Shown here piece by piece: positions 23,467-31,652 of a stretch of DNA of 32,917 nt (its first letter is position 1; every line of letters starts with the position of its first letter). The position numbers and the translations under genes are program-made. Under the pieces are notes generated by a model that saw nothing but the letters and a program-made list of their open reading frames with translations, was not told the origin of the DNA and made no database searches. Source of the stretch: Phycisphaerales bacterium (lineage in GTDB: Bacteria; Planctomycetota; Phycisphaerae; Tepidisphaerales; Tepidisphaeraceae); NCBI GenBank assembly GCA_020847545.1, contig JADLBV010000044.1, forward strand, positions 1 through 32,917. The letters run 5' to 3'.

Positions 23467-23475
23467 AGTATAGCA
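23467..23475 (-). promoter_or_regulatory. Extended -10 promoter for the Nfu-N gene, divergent A/T-rich region
   Basis: The minus strand reads TGCTATACT, an extended -10, about 25 bases before the ATG. The 50 bases upstream (23490-23540) are almost pure A/T, like an UP element. On the plus strand TTGATC (23501) and TATATT (23526) with a 19-base spacer could drive the gene at 23641, but this is weaker. Confidence 0.5.
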
Positions 23476-23640
23476 ATCCATTTTTTTATCGCTATGCCTT
23501 TTGATCGTAATTTTCAAATTTTTTTTATATTTTTTTTCGCACCCCCTTTTCGAACCGCATCTGATCTCGACGGACGCTGGACGAACGCCCTCCGCCACGC
23601 TAATTTAACCCCGCATAAGACCCTGAAAGGAGACCCCCGC

Positions 23641-23715
23641 ATGGCCAAGCCACGGCGCCGACGCAAAGTCGGCAGCAAGAAGCGAAAAGCCCGGCGCGAC
23701 CGGCGCAAGCGATAA
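23641..23715 (+). CDS. 24-residue highly basic peptide
   Basis: The peptide MAKPRRRRKVGSKKRKARRD (first 20 residues) ends RRKR. Sixteen of its 24 residues are Lys or Arg and one is acidic. A strong AAAGGAG ribosome binding site lies 9-15 bases before the ATG, an A/T-rich promoter region lies upstream and a hairpin terminator follows, so it looks like a complete small gene. The composition recalls tiny ribosomal proteins such as bTHX, but the sequence is not that family. A role in binding rRNA or DNA is plausible. No neighbour explains it. The frame stays open upstream, but that part lacks coding character. Confidence 0.6.
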   Translation: MAKPRRRRKVGSKKRKARRDRRKR

Positions 23716-23778
23716 CTTGATCATTGATTCGGCGGCACTGTCCGTCGTCACCCATTTGCACGGGTTAATCAACAAGCC

Positions 23779-23828
23779 ATCGGCATTAAAACCCCCATTG
23801 GGGTTGAGATGCCGATTGCTTTGTTTTT
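23779..23828 (+). terminator. Hairpin terminator after the basic peptide gene
   Basis: ATCGGCAT (23779-23786) pairs with ATGCCGAT (23809-23816) outside an inner AACCCC/GGGGTT stem, followed by a T-rich stretch (TGCTTTGTTTTT). It also lies just upstream of pyrF. Confidence 0.65.
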
Positions 23829-23867
23829 CCCGTTGAGTTGCCACAACAGTTCATTGGTGAGAAACTC

Positions 23868-24806
23868 ATGGCCGATCATTTTGCCGATCATCTGCTGGAG
23901 AAGATCGCTCAAAAAAAATCCCCCATCTGCGTCGGGATCGACCCGATCCTCGATTCATTCCCCGCCTCGGCATCCGCGGCCTCACGCCGACAGGGTGATT
24001 CGCTGGATGCGGCCGTTGATGATTTATTCCAGTTTTGCCAGAAAATCCTCGAAATCGTCGCCCCGCATGTCCCTTGTGTGAAATTTCAGTCGGCCTACTT
24101 TGAGCGCTATCTGTGGGAAGGGGTCGAGGCGTACTATTCGCTGGTGCAATACGCCCGCGAACTGGGGCTGGTGGTGATCGGCGATGTCAAACGAGGGGAC
24201 ATCGGCTCCACCGCCTCCGCCTACGCGGCAGGCCATCTGGTTGAGCCACCCTTCGCCGAAATGGATGAGGTCGCCGCTCCCGATGCCATCACTGTCAATC
24301 CGATGCTGGGGATGGACACCCTCGAACCGTTCATCAACTCGGCCAAATCGCTCAACAAAGGGCTGTTCGTTTTGGTGCGAACCAGCAACCCTGGATCGGC
24401 CGCCTTGCAGGATGTGGCGATGGCGGATGGGCGAACCTGGTCCGAAGCATTGGCCGATCACCTTCGCCCCTTGACCGAAGACCCCGCGATGGTGGGTTCC
24501 AGCGGCTGGTCGGCCATCGGCGCGGTGGTCGGGGCGACACAGACCCACACCATCCAATCCATGCGGCAGCGGCTTCCCAAAAGCATCTTCCTGCTCCCCG
24601 GATATGGCACGCAGGGAGCGACCGCCGAGATGACCCGCGCGGCCTTCATCGATGGCCGTGGGGCGCTGGTCTCCGCCAGCAGAAGCATCCTTTATGCCCA
24701 CCGCACCCCGAAATTCGCTTCACAATTCGGCGACGATTGGGAAAAATGTGTCGAAGCGGCCGTCCTGGAGATGAAACAGGAAATCAGCGGAGTGGTTGGT
24801 TCGTAG
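23868..24806 (+). CDS. pyrF: Orotidine 5'-phosphate decarboxylase, type 2
   Basis: The 312-residue enzyme converts OMP to UMP, the last step of pyrimidine synthesis. The catalytic DVKRGDIGSTASAYA (Lys108) and the N-terminal CVGIDPILDSF match the longer type 2 form. The C-terminal GYGTQGATAEM segment contributes the phosphate site. GGTGAG upstream supports ATG 23868; an ATG at 23838 is in frame but has a poorer context. murD follows on the same strand 36 bases after the stop. Confidence 0.93.
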   Translation: MADHFADHLLEKIAQKKSPICVGIDPILDSFPASASAASRRQGDSLDAAVDDLFQFCQKILEIVAPHVPCVKFQSAYFERYLWEGVEAYYSLVQYARELGLVVIGDVKRGDIGSTASAYAAGHLVEPPFAEMDEVAAPDAITVNPMLGMDTLEPFINSAKSLNKGLFVLVRTSNPGSAALQDVAMADGRTWSEALADHLRPLTEDPAMVGSSGWSAIGAVVGATQTHTIQSMRQRLPKSIFLLPGYGTQGATAEMTRAAFIDGRGALVSASRSILYAHRTPKFASQFGDDWEKCVEAAVLEMKQEISGVVGS

Positions 24807-24842
24807 GTTCCAGACAAGATACGAAGCCGACACATTGCCACC

Positions 24843-26147
24843 ATGGAGTCATTGCAATCAAAGCGAATCACGGTGATGGGGCTGGGCCGGTTCGGCGGCG
24901 GCATCGCGGTGGCGCGCTGGCTGGTGGAACAGGGTGCCACGGTGCTGGTCACAGACCGCGACCCGGCCGAAAAACTGGCCGATTCGATCAAATCACTCGA
25001 TGGCCTGCCCATCCAATGGCAACTGGGAGGACACCGAACCGAAGATTTCATCGACACCGATCTGATCGTCGCCTCGCCGGCGGTTCCGCTGGACAACCCC
25101 TTTCTGGCGGCCGCCCGACAAGCCGGTGTGCCGATAACGACCGAAATCAAACTATTCATCGAACGCTGCCCCGCAACCATCATGGGCGTCACCGGAACCA
25201 AGGGTAAATCAACCACCACCGCCATGCTGGGGGCGATTTTATCTTCGCGATATCGCACCTGGGTGGGTGGAAACATCGGCCGATCGCTGCTGGCCGACCT
25301 GCCCCACATCGACAAAAAAGACCCGGTGGTGCTGGAACTCTCCAGTTACATGCTCGAACACCTGCGCCCGATGTCCTGGTCCCCTCATGTGGCGGTGGTG
25401 ACGATGATCGCGCCCGATCACCTGGAATGGCATGGCTCATTTGAAGCCTATACACGGGCCAAACGCACCATCGTGCAATTTCAACGGGTGGATGATGTCG
25501 CGATCCTCAATGGCAATGATCCGGGCGCCAAAGAGTTGGCCACGGCCGGCCGGGGCAAGGTAATCTGTTTTGGCGGAGCCGAATCGCGGCCGTTTGAACT
25601 CACGTTGCCCGGTTCACACAACCAATCCAACGCACAGGCCGCGTACTCGGCCGCATCGGTGTTGGGCATCTCATGGGATGAGGCGCAGGAATCGCTGCGA
25701 CATTTTGTCGGCCTCCCCCATCGCCTGCAATTGGTGCATGAATCGGCCGGCGTGCGCTATTTCAACGACTCGATCGCCACCATCCCCGAAGCGGCCATCG
25801 CCGCGTTAAACGCATTCGCGCCGCGCACGGTCATCCAGATTGTCGGCGGATATGACAAGCATCTTCCCTTTACCGCGCTCAGCGCCGCATTGGCCGAACG
25901 GGCCAAGGCCGCCTTGTGCATCGGCGTCACCGGCCCGGCCATCGCCGAACTGATGGCCCAATCCGCACTCCCCTCCCCCGCGCCGGCCTATTCGTGCGGC
26001 GACCTCCCCACCGCATTGCGCATGGCCCGCCAGATCGCGGTCGCCGGAGATTGCATCTTGTTGTCTCCGGGATGCGCCAGTTACGATCAATTCATCAATT
26101 TTGAAAAACGCGGCGAATCATTCGCCAAATTGGCAAAGGAGTTTTGA
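24843..26147 (+). CDS. murD: UDP-N-acetylmuramoyl-L-alanine--D-glutamate ligase
   Basis: The 434-residue Mur ligase adds glutamate to UDP-MurNAc-L-Ala in peptidoglycan synthesis. The ATP loop GVTGTKGKSTT (115-125), Lys207 in the position carbamylated in MurD (RAKRTIV), GSHNQSNAQAA (257-267) and the C-terminal LLSPGCASYDQF are present. One motif departs from the E. coli form: NDSKATN is here NDSIATIP (308-315), with Ile in place of the Lys near the glutamate site. The gene lies apart from other cell-wall genes, next to pyrF. Presence of MurD argues that this planctomycete makes peptidoglycan. Confidence 0.92.
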   Translation: MESLQSKRITVMGLGRFGGGIAVARWLVEQGATVLVTDRDPAEKLADSIKSLDGLPIQWQLGGHRTEDFIDTDLIVASPAVPLDNPFLAAARQAGVPITTEIKLFIERCPATIMGVTGTKGKSTTTAMLGAILSSRYRTWVGGNIGRSLLADLPHIDKKDPVVLELSSYMLEHLRPMSWSPHVAVVTMIAPDHLEWHGSFEAYTRAKRTIVQFQRVDDVAILNGNDPGAKELATAGRGKVICFGGAESRPFELTLPGSHNQSNAQAAYSAASVLGISWDEAQESLRHFVGLPHRLQLVHESAGVRYFNDSIATIPEAAIAALNAFAPRTVIQIVGGYDKHLPFTALSAALAERAKAALCIGVTGPAIAELMAQSALPSPAPAYSCGDLPTALRMARQIAVAGDCILLSPGCASYDQFINFEKRGESFAKLAKEF

Positions 26148-26168
26148 CCCTCCCGCCAAGGAGCCGAC

Positions 26169-27398
26169 ATGGCCCAAAAATCTCAACCCCTCCAGACCAC
26201 CTGCTGCATCGCCGGCGGCGGGCCGGCGGGAATGATGCTGGGGTATTTGCTGGCCCGCGCGGGGGTGGAGGTGGTGGTGCTGGAAAAGCACCGCGATTTT
26301 TTTCGTGATTTTCGCGGCGATACGATTCATCCCTCCACGCTGGAATTGATGAACCGGTTGCATCTGCTGGATGAATTGCTTGCCCTGCCGCACCAGCAAT
26401 TGCGACAAATCACGGCCCATTTTGGCGGGCGGACGGTTCACATCGCCGATTTTTCACGTCTGCGCACCCACAGCAAATTCATTGCCTTCATGCCGCAATG
26501 GGATTTTCTGAATTTTCTTGAACGCAAGGCAAAACAAATTCCCACTTTTCACCTGCACATGGAATCGCAGGCCACCGATCTGATTTGGGATGCTGGCCGG
26601 GTGGTCGGCGTCATCGCCACCACACCCGCGGGACAAGTCGAGGTGCGCGCCGATCTGGTTGTCGGTGCCGACGGGCGCGGTTCAACCGTTCGCCAAAGCG
26701 CGGGATTGGAAGTCATCGACACCGGCGCGCCCATTGATGTACTGTGGTTTCGACTCACCAAACACCCGGATGATCCACCCCAGGCGTTCGGGTTCGTCGG
26801 CGCGGGGCAATTCATGGTCTTGATCAACCGCGATGAGTATTGGCAATGCGCGTATGTCATTCGCAAAGGGGCTTTTGAAGCAAAACAGCAGGCCGGGCTG
26901 GATGCGTTTCGCGATGAAATCGCCCGTTGTGTCCCATTTTTGAAAGGGCGCACCGATGAAATTCGACAGTGGGATCAGGTGAAACTGTTGACGGTCAAGG
27001 TCGATCACCTGCGGCGGTGGCATCGTCCGGGCCTGCTGTGCATCGGCGACGCCGCACAGGCGATGTCGCCGGTGGGCGGTGTGGGAATCAATTTGGCCAT
27101 ACAGGATGCCGTCGCGACCGCCCGAATACTGGCTCCCCGGCTGCTTCATCACAATCTGCGATCATCCGACCTGCAACGAGTGCAAACCCGTCGACAATTC
27201 CCCGCAAGGCTGACCCAGCGCGTGCAGGTCTTTTTACACCGTCATCTGCTGGAGCCGATTTTCGATTCCCCCACGCTTATTCCACCCCCATTGCCGATGA
27301 AACTGGCCGAGCATTGTCCGCCCCTCCGCCGACTGTTGGCCAACCTGATCGGCGTCGGCATTCGGCCGGAGTACATCCCGCCAAAGTTCCCCTTATAA
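26169..27398 (+). CDS. FAD-dependent monooxygenase (PHBH/UbiH type)
   Basis: The 409-residue protein has the FAD-binding GGGPAGMMLGYLLARAG near the start, a central GADGRGSTVR and a C-terminal CIGDAAQAMSPVGGVGINLA. These are the three FAD motifs of aromatic or quinone hydroxylases. The substrate is not known; relatives hydroxylate phenols, ubiquinone precursors or antibiotics. AAGGAG precedes ATG 26169. The methyltransferase at 27406 begins eight bases after its stop, so the two may work together on one small molecule, as hydroxylase and methyltransferase pairs do. This pairing is inference. Confidence 0.87.
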   Translation: MAQKSQPLQTTCCIAGGGPAGMMLGYLLARAGVEVVVLEKHRDFFRDFRGDTIHPSTLELMNRLHLLDELLALPHQQLRQITAHFGGRTVHIADFSRLRTHSKFIAFMPQWDFLNFLERKAKQIPTFHLHMESQATDLIWDAGRVVGVIATTPAGQVEVRADLVVGADGRGSTVRQSAGLEVIDTGAPIDVLWFRLTKHPDDPPQAFGFVGAGQFMVLINRDEYWQCAYVIRKGAFEAKQQAGLDAFRDEIARCVPFLKGRTDEIRQWDQVKLLTVKVDHLRRWHRPGLLCIGDAAQAMSPVGGVGINLAIQDAVATARILAPRLLHHNLRSSDLQRVQTRRQFPARLTQRVQVFLHRHLLEPIFDSPTLIPPPLPMKLAEHCPPLRRLLANLIGVGIRPEYIPPKFPL

Positions 27399-27405
27399 TC
27401 GGCTC

Positions 27406-28221
27406 ATGCCCAAGGACCGATCCCGCCGGTATCACGACCGTGTCGCACGGCAATATGACAGCATCTATGATGATCCATATTGGCATTTTCACGATGATCT
27501 GACCTGGCGGATGATCAAGCCGTATTTGCCGCGCGATGCAACCGCGCCCTGCGCCGATCTGGGGACGGGGACCGGCAAATGGGGTTTGCGGCTGCTCAAA
27601 AGCGGGTTCCCAACCACTTTTCTGGACCATGCCGCCGCGATGATCGAACAGGTGCGCCAGAAACTGGCCGACAACCCCCGCGCCTCCAAGGCGACGCTGG
27701 TGGTCGGTGATCTGGTTGATCTGCGTGATCTGCCGGATGATCATTTTGGACTGATTCTGGCGATGGGGGATCCGTTGAGCATCTGTTCGGACCCGATTAA
27801 GGCCACCCGTGAGATATTCCGAATCTGTCGGCCGGGCGGGACGGTCATCGCCACCGCCGACAACAAACTGGCGGCCATCAACCATTACATCGAACGGGGC
27901 AAACTCGATGAATTGGAGCAATTTATCGACACCGGCCGCACCCAATGGCTGACGGCCGACCAGCGCGAACGGTTTGAATTGACCATGTTCACGCCACTGA
28001 CCTTACGCCGGCTTTTTGAACGCTCCGGGTTCGCGGTGGTGGACATCAGCGGCAAAACCATCCTGCCGATCCGACAGAACAAACACCTGCTGGATGGGCC
28101 AGAGGCGCAAAAAAGGCTCTTAAAACTGGAATTGGAGCTGCTTAAAGATCCCACCACCGCGGCCTGTGCGGCCCATTTGCAGATTACGGCTCAGAAGACG
28201 GTAAATGTGCCGGAAAGATGA
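27406..28221 (+). CDS. Class I SAM-dependent methyltransferase
   Basis: The 271-residue protein has a Rossmann methyltransferase core: motif I CADLGTGTGKWGLRLL (about 49-64), LDHAAAMIEQ for strand 2, DLRDLPDDHFGLILAMGD and ICRPGGTVIATADN. The N-terminal YHDRVARQYDSIYDDPYW resembles small-molecule or ubiquinone-type methyltransferases. It follows the FAD monooxygenase closely and a strong terminator lies 145 bases downstream. No ribosome binding site is obvious in the eight-base gap, so translation may be coupled. Confidence 0.85.
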   Translation: MPKDRSRRYHDRVARQYDSIYDDPYWHFHDDLTWRMIKPYLPRDATAPCADLGTGTGKWGLRLLKSGFPTTFLDHAAAMIEQVRQKLADNPRASKATLVVGDLVDLRDLPDDHFGLILAMGDPLSICSDPIKATREIFRICRPGGTVIATADNKLAAINHYIERGKLDELEQFIDTGRTQWLTADQRERFELTMFTPLTLRRLFERSGFAVVDISGKTILPIRQNKHLLDGPEAQKRLLKLELELLKDPTTAACAAHLQITAQKTVNVPER

Positions 28222-28366
28222 AATTACAAAATTTAATTTGCCTCCATTCGCATTGAATCGTAAATCATTCTCGTCAGGAACAAGTGAAGAATCGAACACC
28301 CGAATGCCTCGATGTGAGATTTTTCGCCCAAGCCTGACACGACGCTCCCCTTCCCACTTTCTGGCG

Positions 28367-28401
28367 ATGCTCGCCCCGGCGATCCGGGGCGAGCATTTTT
28401 T
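28367..28401 (+). terminator. Intrinsic terminator after the methyltransferase
   Basis: ATGCTCGCCCCGG and CCGGGGCGAGCAT form a perfect 13-base stem with a CGAT loop, followed by TTTTTT. It serves the plus-strand gene ending at 28221. The 187 bases between that gene and the convergent one hold nothing else recognisable. Confidence 0.93.
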
Positions 28402-28408
28402 GATTTTT

Positions 28409-29986
28409 TTACCAGCCGGCCGGCAAAGTCGATCCCCCCTCGGCGATGTTGTCGATCAATTTCAGGTTGCCAAATGCCGGATCGTGATGGGGCGCATCGG
28501 GATTCCATCGAACAACCCGGCGGATCGCCAATCGACCATAACCGGCGGATGTGGCGCAATGATCGAACCTATTGGCTTTCACCGTGACATCGTACGCGAA
28601 TGGCCCTTCATCGTAATTTTCACCCAGACCCGACTCGAATGAGATGCCTGCACCGCTCAGATGGGTGAAAATGTTGGCTTCGATCAACCCCTCACCCGTC
28701 TGGATACGGCAACCGATGCCGCGCGATGGGCCGAAGGTGTTGTCGCGGATGATGAATCCTTCGCCGCCGCGGGAGAGATTGATCGCGCGATTAGGGGTCA
28801 AATTGGCCGACAATGCAGGTTCGCCATGAATAATTCCATCGCTCAATTGGATAATTTTGATCAGCCGACCTTCTCCCGGCGCGGCATTGGCGTATACCCA
28901 CAATCGATCCCCTATCTTCAATGGAATGGCCGACGGATCGTAGCGCAACCCACTCGCATCCGTTTTGGACGAGACTGCAAATGGTTTGGCATACAGATGA
29001 ATCGCATCATCCCCCAACGCCTCAAAATGCGAATCATGGATGAACGGCCCGCTCACCCCACCCTGATAATGCACCCCGTCGCCGGGAGATACCACCCACT
29101 GGCCAGCCGCGCGTTCCATGCGGAGATGATCCAATTCCAGCCGGTCGCACCCATACGCCTCGATCATCAACCCGCGCGAGGCGAAAATATGAATGTTGCG
29201 CAGTGTCGGGTGGACATTCTGGCCGTTGAAACAAAACAACGACTCCCCCGGCTTTCGGCGCATCAGCACCACCTTCCGGCCTTCCAGAAACGCGGTCGGA
29301 TCAACATTCCCCCATTCGCCGCAGATCACGCGCAACTCCCCTTGTGCCGGCTGAACATCCCGCACCGAAAAATAATCGGGAAAATCCTCTCGCGGCTGAC
29401 CCACCTCATTCAATGCCATGCCGACACAGCCGCTGGTCGGCGTGGCAAACACCCCCGGCCGAAACGGAGGCGAGTTTTGATCCAACACCAGATCAAAAGT
29501 CACATTCCCGGCGTTATCCCTTGCCACATGCCTTGCGATCCCCGCCAGCCAGTCCCGCGCTTGGGGCGCAAAATCAATCGCCAAATCCCGCAGGACAAAT
29601 TCCCGTGTGTTGCTGATCGAAAAAACCTTCCGCAAAAACCCCGCCTGATTGGGCGTGTTGTCGCGCACCACCAGCCGAGTCCGATCCCCCTGGCCGCGAA
29701 TCACCAGATGGTCCACCCCGTTGATTCCCACCAGCGCCCCCTGGTCCCCCTCCACCGCATCCAGCAGATATTCACCGGTCGCCAAAACCATCTCGGCAGC
29801 CGAATATCTCCCCGACCGCATCCCCTCAATCGCCCTCCCAATCCCCTCCCGAATCAACAGTGTTGCATTTTTCCCATCTCCCGGCGGCTCGATTCGCACT
29901 TGAAAAACGCCACCCTCCCCCCCGCCTTGGGCGATATTCATGCCCAAAACGCAAAAAATCATAAAATAGAGGGCCAATCGGTTCAT
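28409..29986 (-). CDS. Exported right-handed parallel beta-helix protein
   Basis: The 525-residue protein starts with a signal peptide (MNRLALYFMIFCVLGMNIAQG) and contains repeated beta-helix coils: HLVIRGQGDRTRLVV, REFVLRDLAIDF, PTLRNIHIFASRGLMIEAYG, HFEALGDDAIHLY, EGFIIRDNTFG and GLIEANIFTHLSGAGISFESG. This pectate lyase-like fold is used by many secreted polysaccharide-acting enzymes; no catalytic set was identified. GDDAIHLY resembles a motif of glycoside hydrolase 28/110-like proteins, but this is weak. ATG 29986 is chosen for the signal peptide; ATG 30001 is possible. TATACT on the minus strand at 30030-30035 could be its -10. Confidence 0.8.
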   Translation of the reverse strand: MNRLALYFMIFCVLGMNIAQGGGEGGVFQVRIEPPGDGKNATLLIREGIGRAIEGMRSGRYSAAEMVLATGEYLLDAVEGDQGALVGINGVDHLVIRGQGDRTRLVVRDNTPNQAGFLRKVFSISNTREFVLRDLAIDFAPQARDWLAGIARHVARDNAGNVTFDLVLDQNSPPFRPGVFATPTSGCVGMALNEVGQPREDFPDYFSVRDVQPAQGELRVICGEWGNVDPTAFLEGRKVVLMRRKPGESLFCFNGQNVHPTLRNIHIFASRGLMIEAYGCDRLELDHLRMERAAGQWVVSPGDGVHYQGGVSGPFIHDSHFEALGDDAIHLYAKPFAVSSKTDASGLRYDPSAIPLKIGDRLWVYANAAPGEGRLIKIIQLSDGIIHGEPALSANLTPNRAINLSRGGEGFIIRDNTFGPSRGIGCRIQTGEGLIEANIFTHLSGAGISFESGLGENYDEGPFAYDVTVKANRFDHCATSAGYGRLAIRRVVRWNPDAPHHDPAFGNLKLIDNIAEGGSTLPAGW

Positions 29987-30048
29987 CGCCTCAACTCGCA
30001 TCGCTGGATGGTGAAATTCGCCCCAAACCAGTATACCATGACCCCCCT

Positions 30049-31650
30049 ATGCCCAAGATCACCGTGGATGGAAAAGTTATCGATTGCAAGGACCGGCAGA
30101 TGGTGCTCCAGGCGTGCCTGGATTCGGGGATGGAACTGCCGCACTATTGCTATCATCCGGGGCTGTCGATCCCGGCCAGTTGCCGCATTTGTCTGATGGA
30201 AGTGGAAGGGATCCCCAAGCTCGTCCCCTCCTGTCAGACCCCCGTGCGCGATGGGATGGTCGTTCACACCAAAAGCCCCAAGTCCATCGCCAATCAGAAA
30301 CAGGTGATGGAATATCTGCTGGTCAACCACCCGCTGGATTGCCCGGTGTGCGATCAGGCGGGCGAATGCTATTTGCAGGATTATTCCTACGACTACGGCC
30401 GCAGCCAATCCCGCTTTGAGGAAGACAAACACAAAAAGCCCAAAAAAGATGTCGGGCTGAATGTGCTGCTTTATAACGACCGCTGCATCATGTGTACCCG
30501 CTGCGTGCGTTTCACACGCGAAATATCGGGGACCAGCGAGCTGTATGTGGATGGACGGGGCCACCGCGAGGAGATCGACATCTTCCCCGGCAAGCCGCTG
30601 GACAACAAACTCTCCGGCAACGTGGTTGATTTGTGCCCGGTCGGGGCACTGCTGGATAAGGATTTTCTGTTCAAACAGCGCGTCTGGCTCCTCAAGAGCA
30701 TCCCCTCCATCAGCCCCGTCGACAGCGGCGGGGAAAACATCTATCTCGATGAGAACAACCGCCAGATCTGGCGCATCAAACCGCGATACAACGCACAGGT
30801 GAACACCTGGTGGATCAGCGATGATTCACGCTACGCCTACAAGGCGCTGTACGATCCCAAACGTCTCAAGACCGCCATGCGCACACAATTTGGCGCACAG
30901 GTTGAGACCACCTACGTCAACGCCCTGCAACAGGCATCGGCCGACCTGAAAAATCTGGCCGCCACCAACGGCCCGGGAAGCATTTATGCGATGCTCTCCC
31001 CCATGATGGCGTGCGAGGAAGCATGGTTGCTGGGCCAGTGGATTCGCTCGGTGGACCCGCAGGCGGTGCTGGTCCTTGGGCCGGTCCCGACCACCGGCGA
31101 AGATAAGATTTTCCGCAATTCGCTGACGGGAAAGCAAACCTTTGTCATCAAGGGCGAAAAAGTCCCCAACGCCGCCGGCATCCGCCGGGTAATGGAATTG
31201 ATGGGTGGGCCAACGGCAAAGTATGAAGAATTTGCCGCCGGCACCAAGGCCGAAATCAAAAAGCTCAAGGGTGGCTGGATCGTCGGCGGATATCTCAGCA
31301 ACTGGATCCCCGCGGATCAACCGATGTTGATGAAACGGGGTTACAAGGTTGTGCAGGATGCGTTGCAAAATGCACTGACCAGCAGCGCCGATGTGCTGTT
31401 GCCCTCGGCGTTCTGGGCCGAAAAAGATGGGTGCTGGGAAAATTACCAGGGCATTTTGCAGGCGTTTGTCGCGGCCGTCCCGCCGGTTGAAGGGACACGC
31501 CGCGAAGGGGATGTCTATCAGACATTGCTGGAACGGCCGGGCATATACAACGCCGCGCAGGTTCGACAGGAGATGGGCGAACCATTCGCCGCGGTGCAAT
31601 TGCCAACCGATGATGCCGAGGCGCCGGCGTTCGCATTTTCCGAGTTGTAA
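30049..31650 (+). CDS. nuoG: NuoG-like iron-sulfur subunit of NADH dehydrogenase, short form
   Basis: The 533-residue protein has the three N-terminal cluster sites of NuoG. These are a 2Fe-2S site (Cys34, 45, 48, 62), a His-Cys3 4Fe-4S site (His94, Cys98, 101, 107 in HPLDCPVCDQAGEC) and a 4Fe-4S site (Cys146, 149, 152 and 196). The rest is a shortened molybdopterin-oxidoreductase-like domain without cofactor motifs. It would pass electrons inside complex I. E. coli NuoG is about 900 residues, so this is a short form. Other nuo genes are not in the window. No ribosome binding site is visible before the ATG. The aminotransferase follows after two bases. Confidence 0.82.
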   Translation: MPKITVDGKVIDCKDRQMVLQACLDSGMELPHYCYHPGLSIPASCRICLMEVEGIPKLVPSCQTPVRDGMVVHTKSPKSIANQKQVMEYLLVNHPLDCPVCDQAGECYLQDYSYDYGRSQSRFEEDKHKKPKKDVGLNVLLYNDRCIMCTRCVRFTREISGTSELYVDGRGHREEIDIFPGKPLDNKLSGNVVDLCPVGALLDKDFLFKQRVWLLKSIPSISPVDSGGENIYLDENNRQIWRIKPRYNAQVNTWWISDDSRYAYKALYDPKRLKTAMRTQFGAQVETTYVNALQQASADLKNLAATNGPGSIYAMLSPMMACEEAWLLGQWIRSVDPQAVLVLGPVPTTGEDKIFRNSLTGKQTFVIKGEKVPNAAGIRRVMELMGGPTAKYEEFAAGTKAEIKKLKGGWIVGGYLSNWIPADQPMLMKRGYKVVQDALQNALTSSADVLLPSAFWAEKDGCWENYQGILQAFVAAVPPVEGTRREGDVYQTLLERPGIYNAAQVRQEMGEPFAAVQLPTDDAEAPAFAFSEL

Positions 31651-31652
31651 GC

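Noticed and set aside
28661-30196. A plus-strand open frame of 511 codons opposite the beta-helix gene
   Set aside because: The minus-strand product has a signal peptide and beta-helix repeats. The plus-strand product has a Pro/His/Arg-rich composition without motifs.
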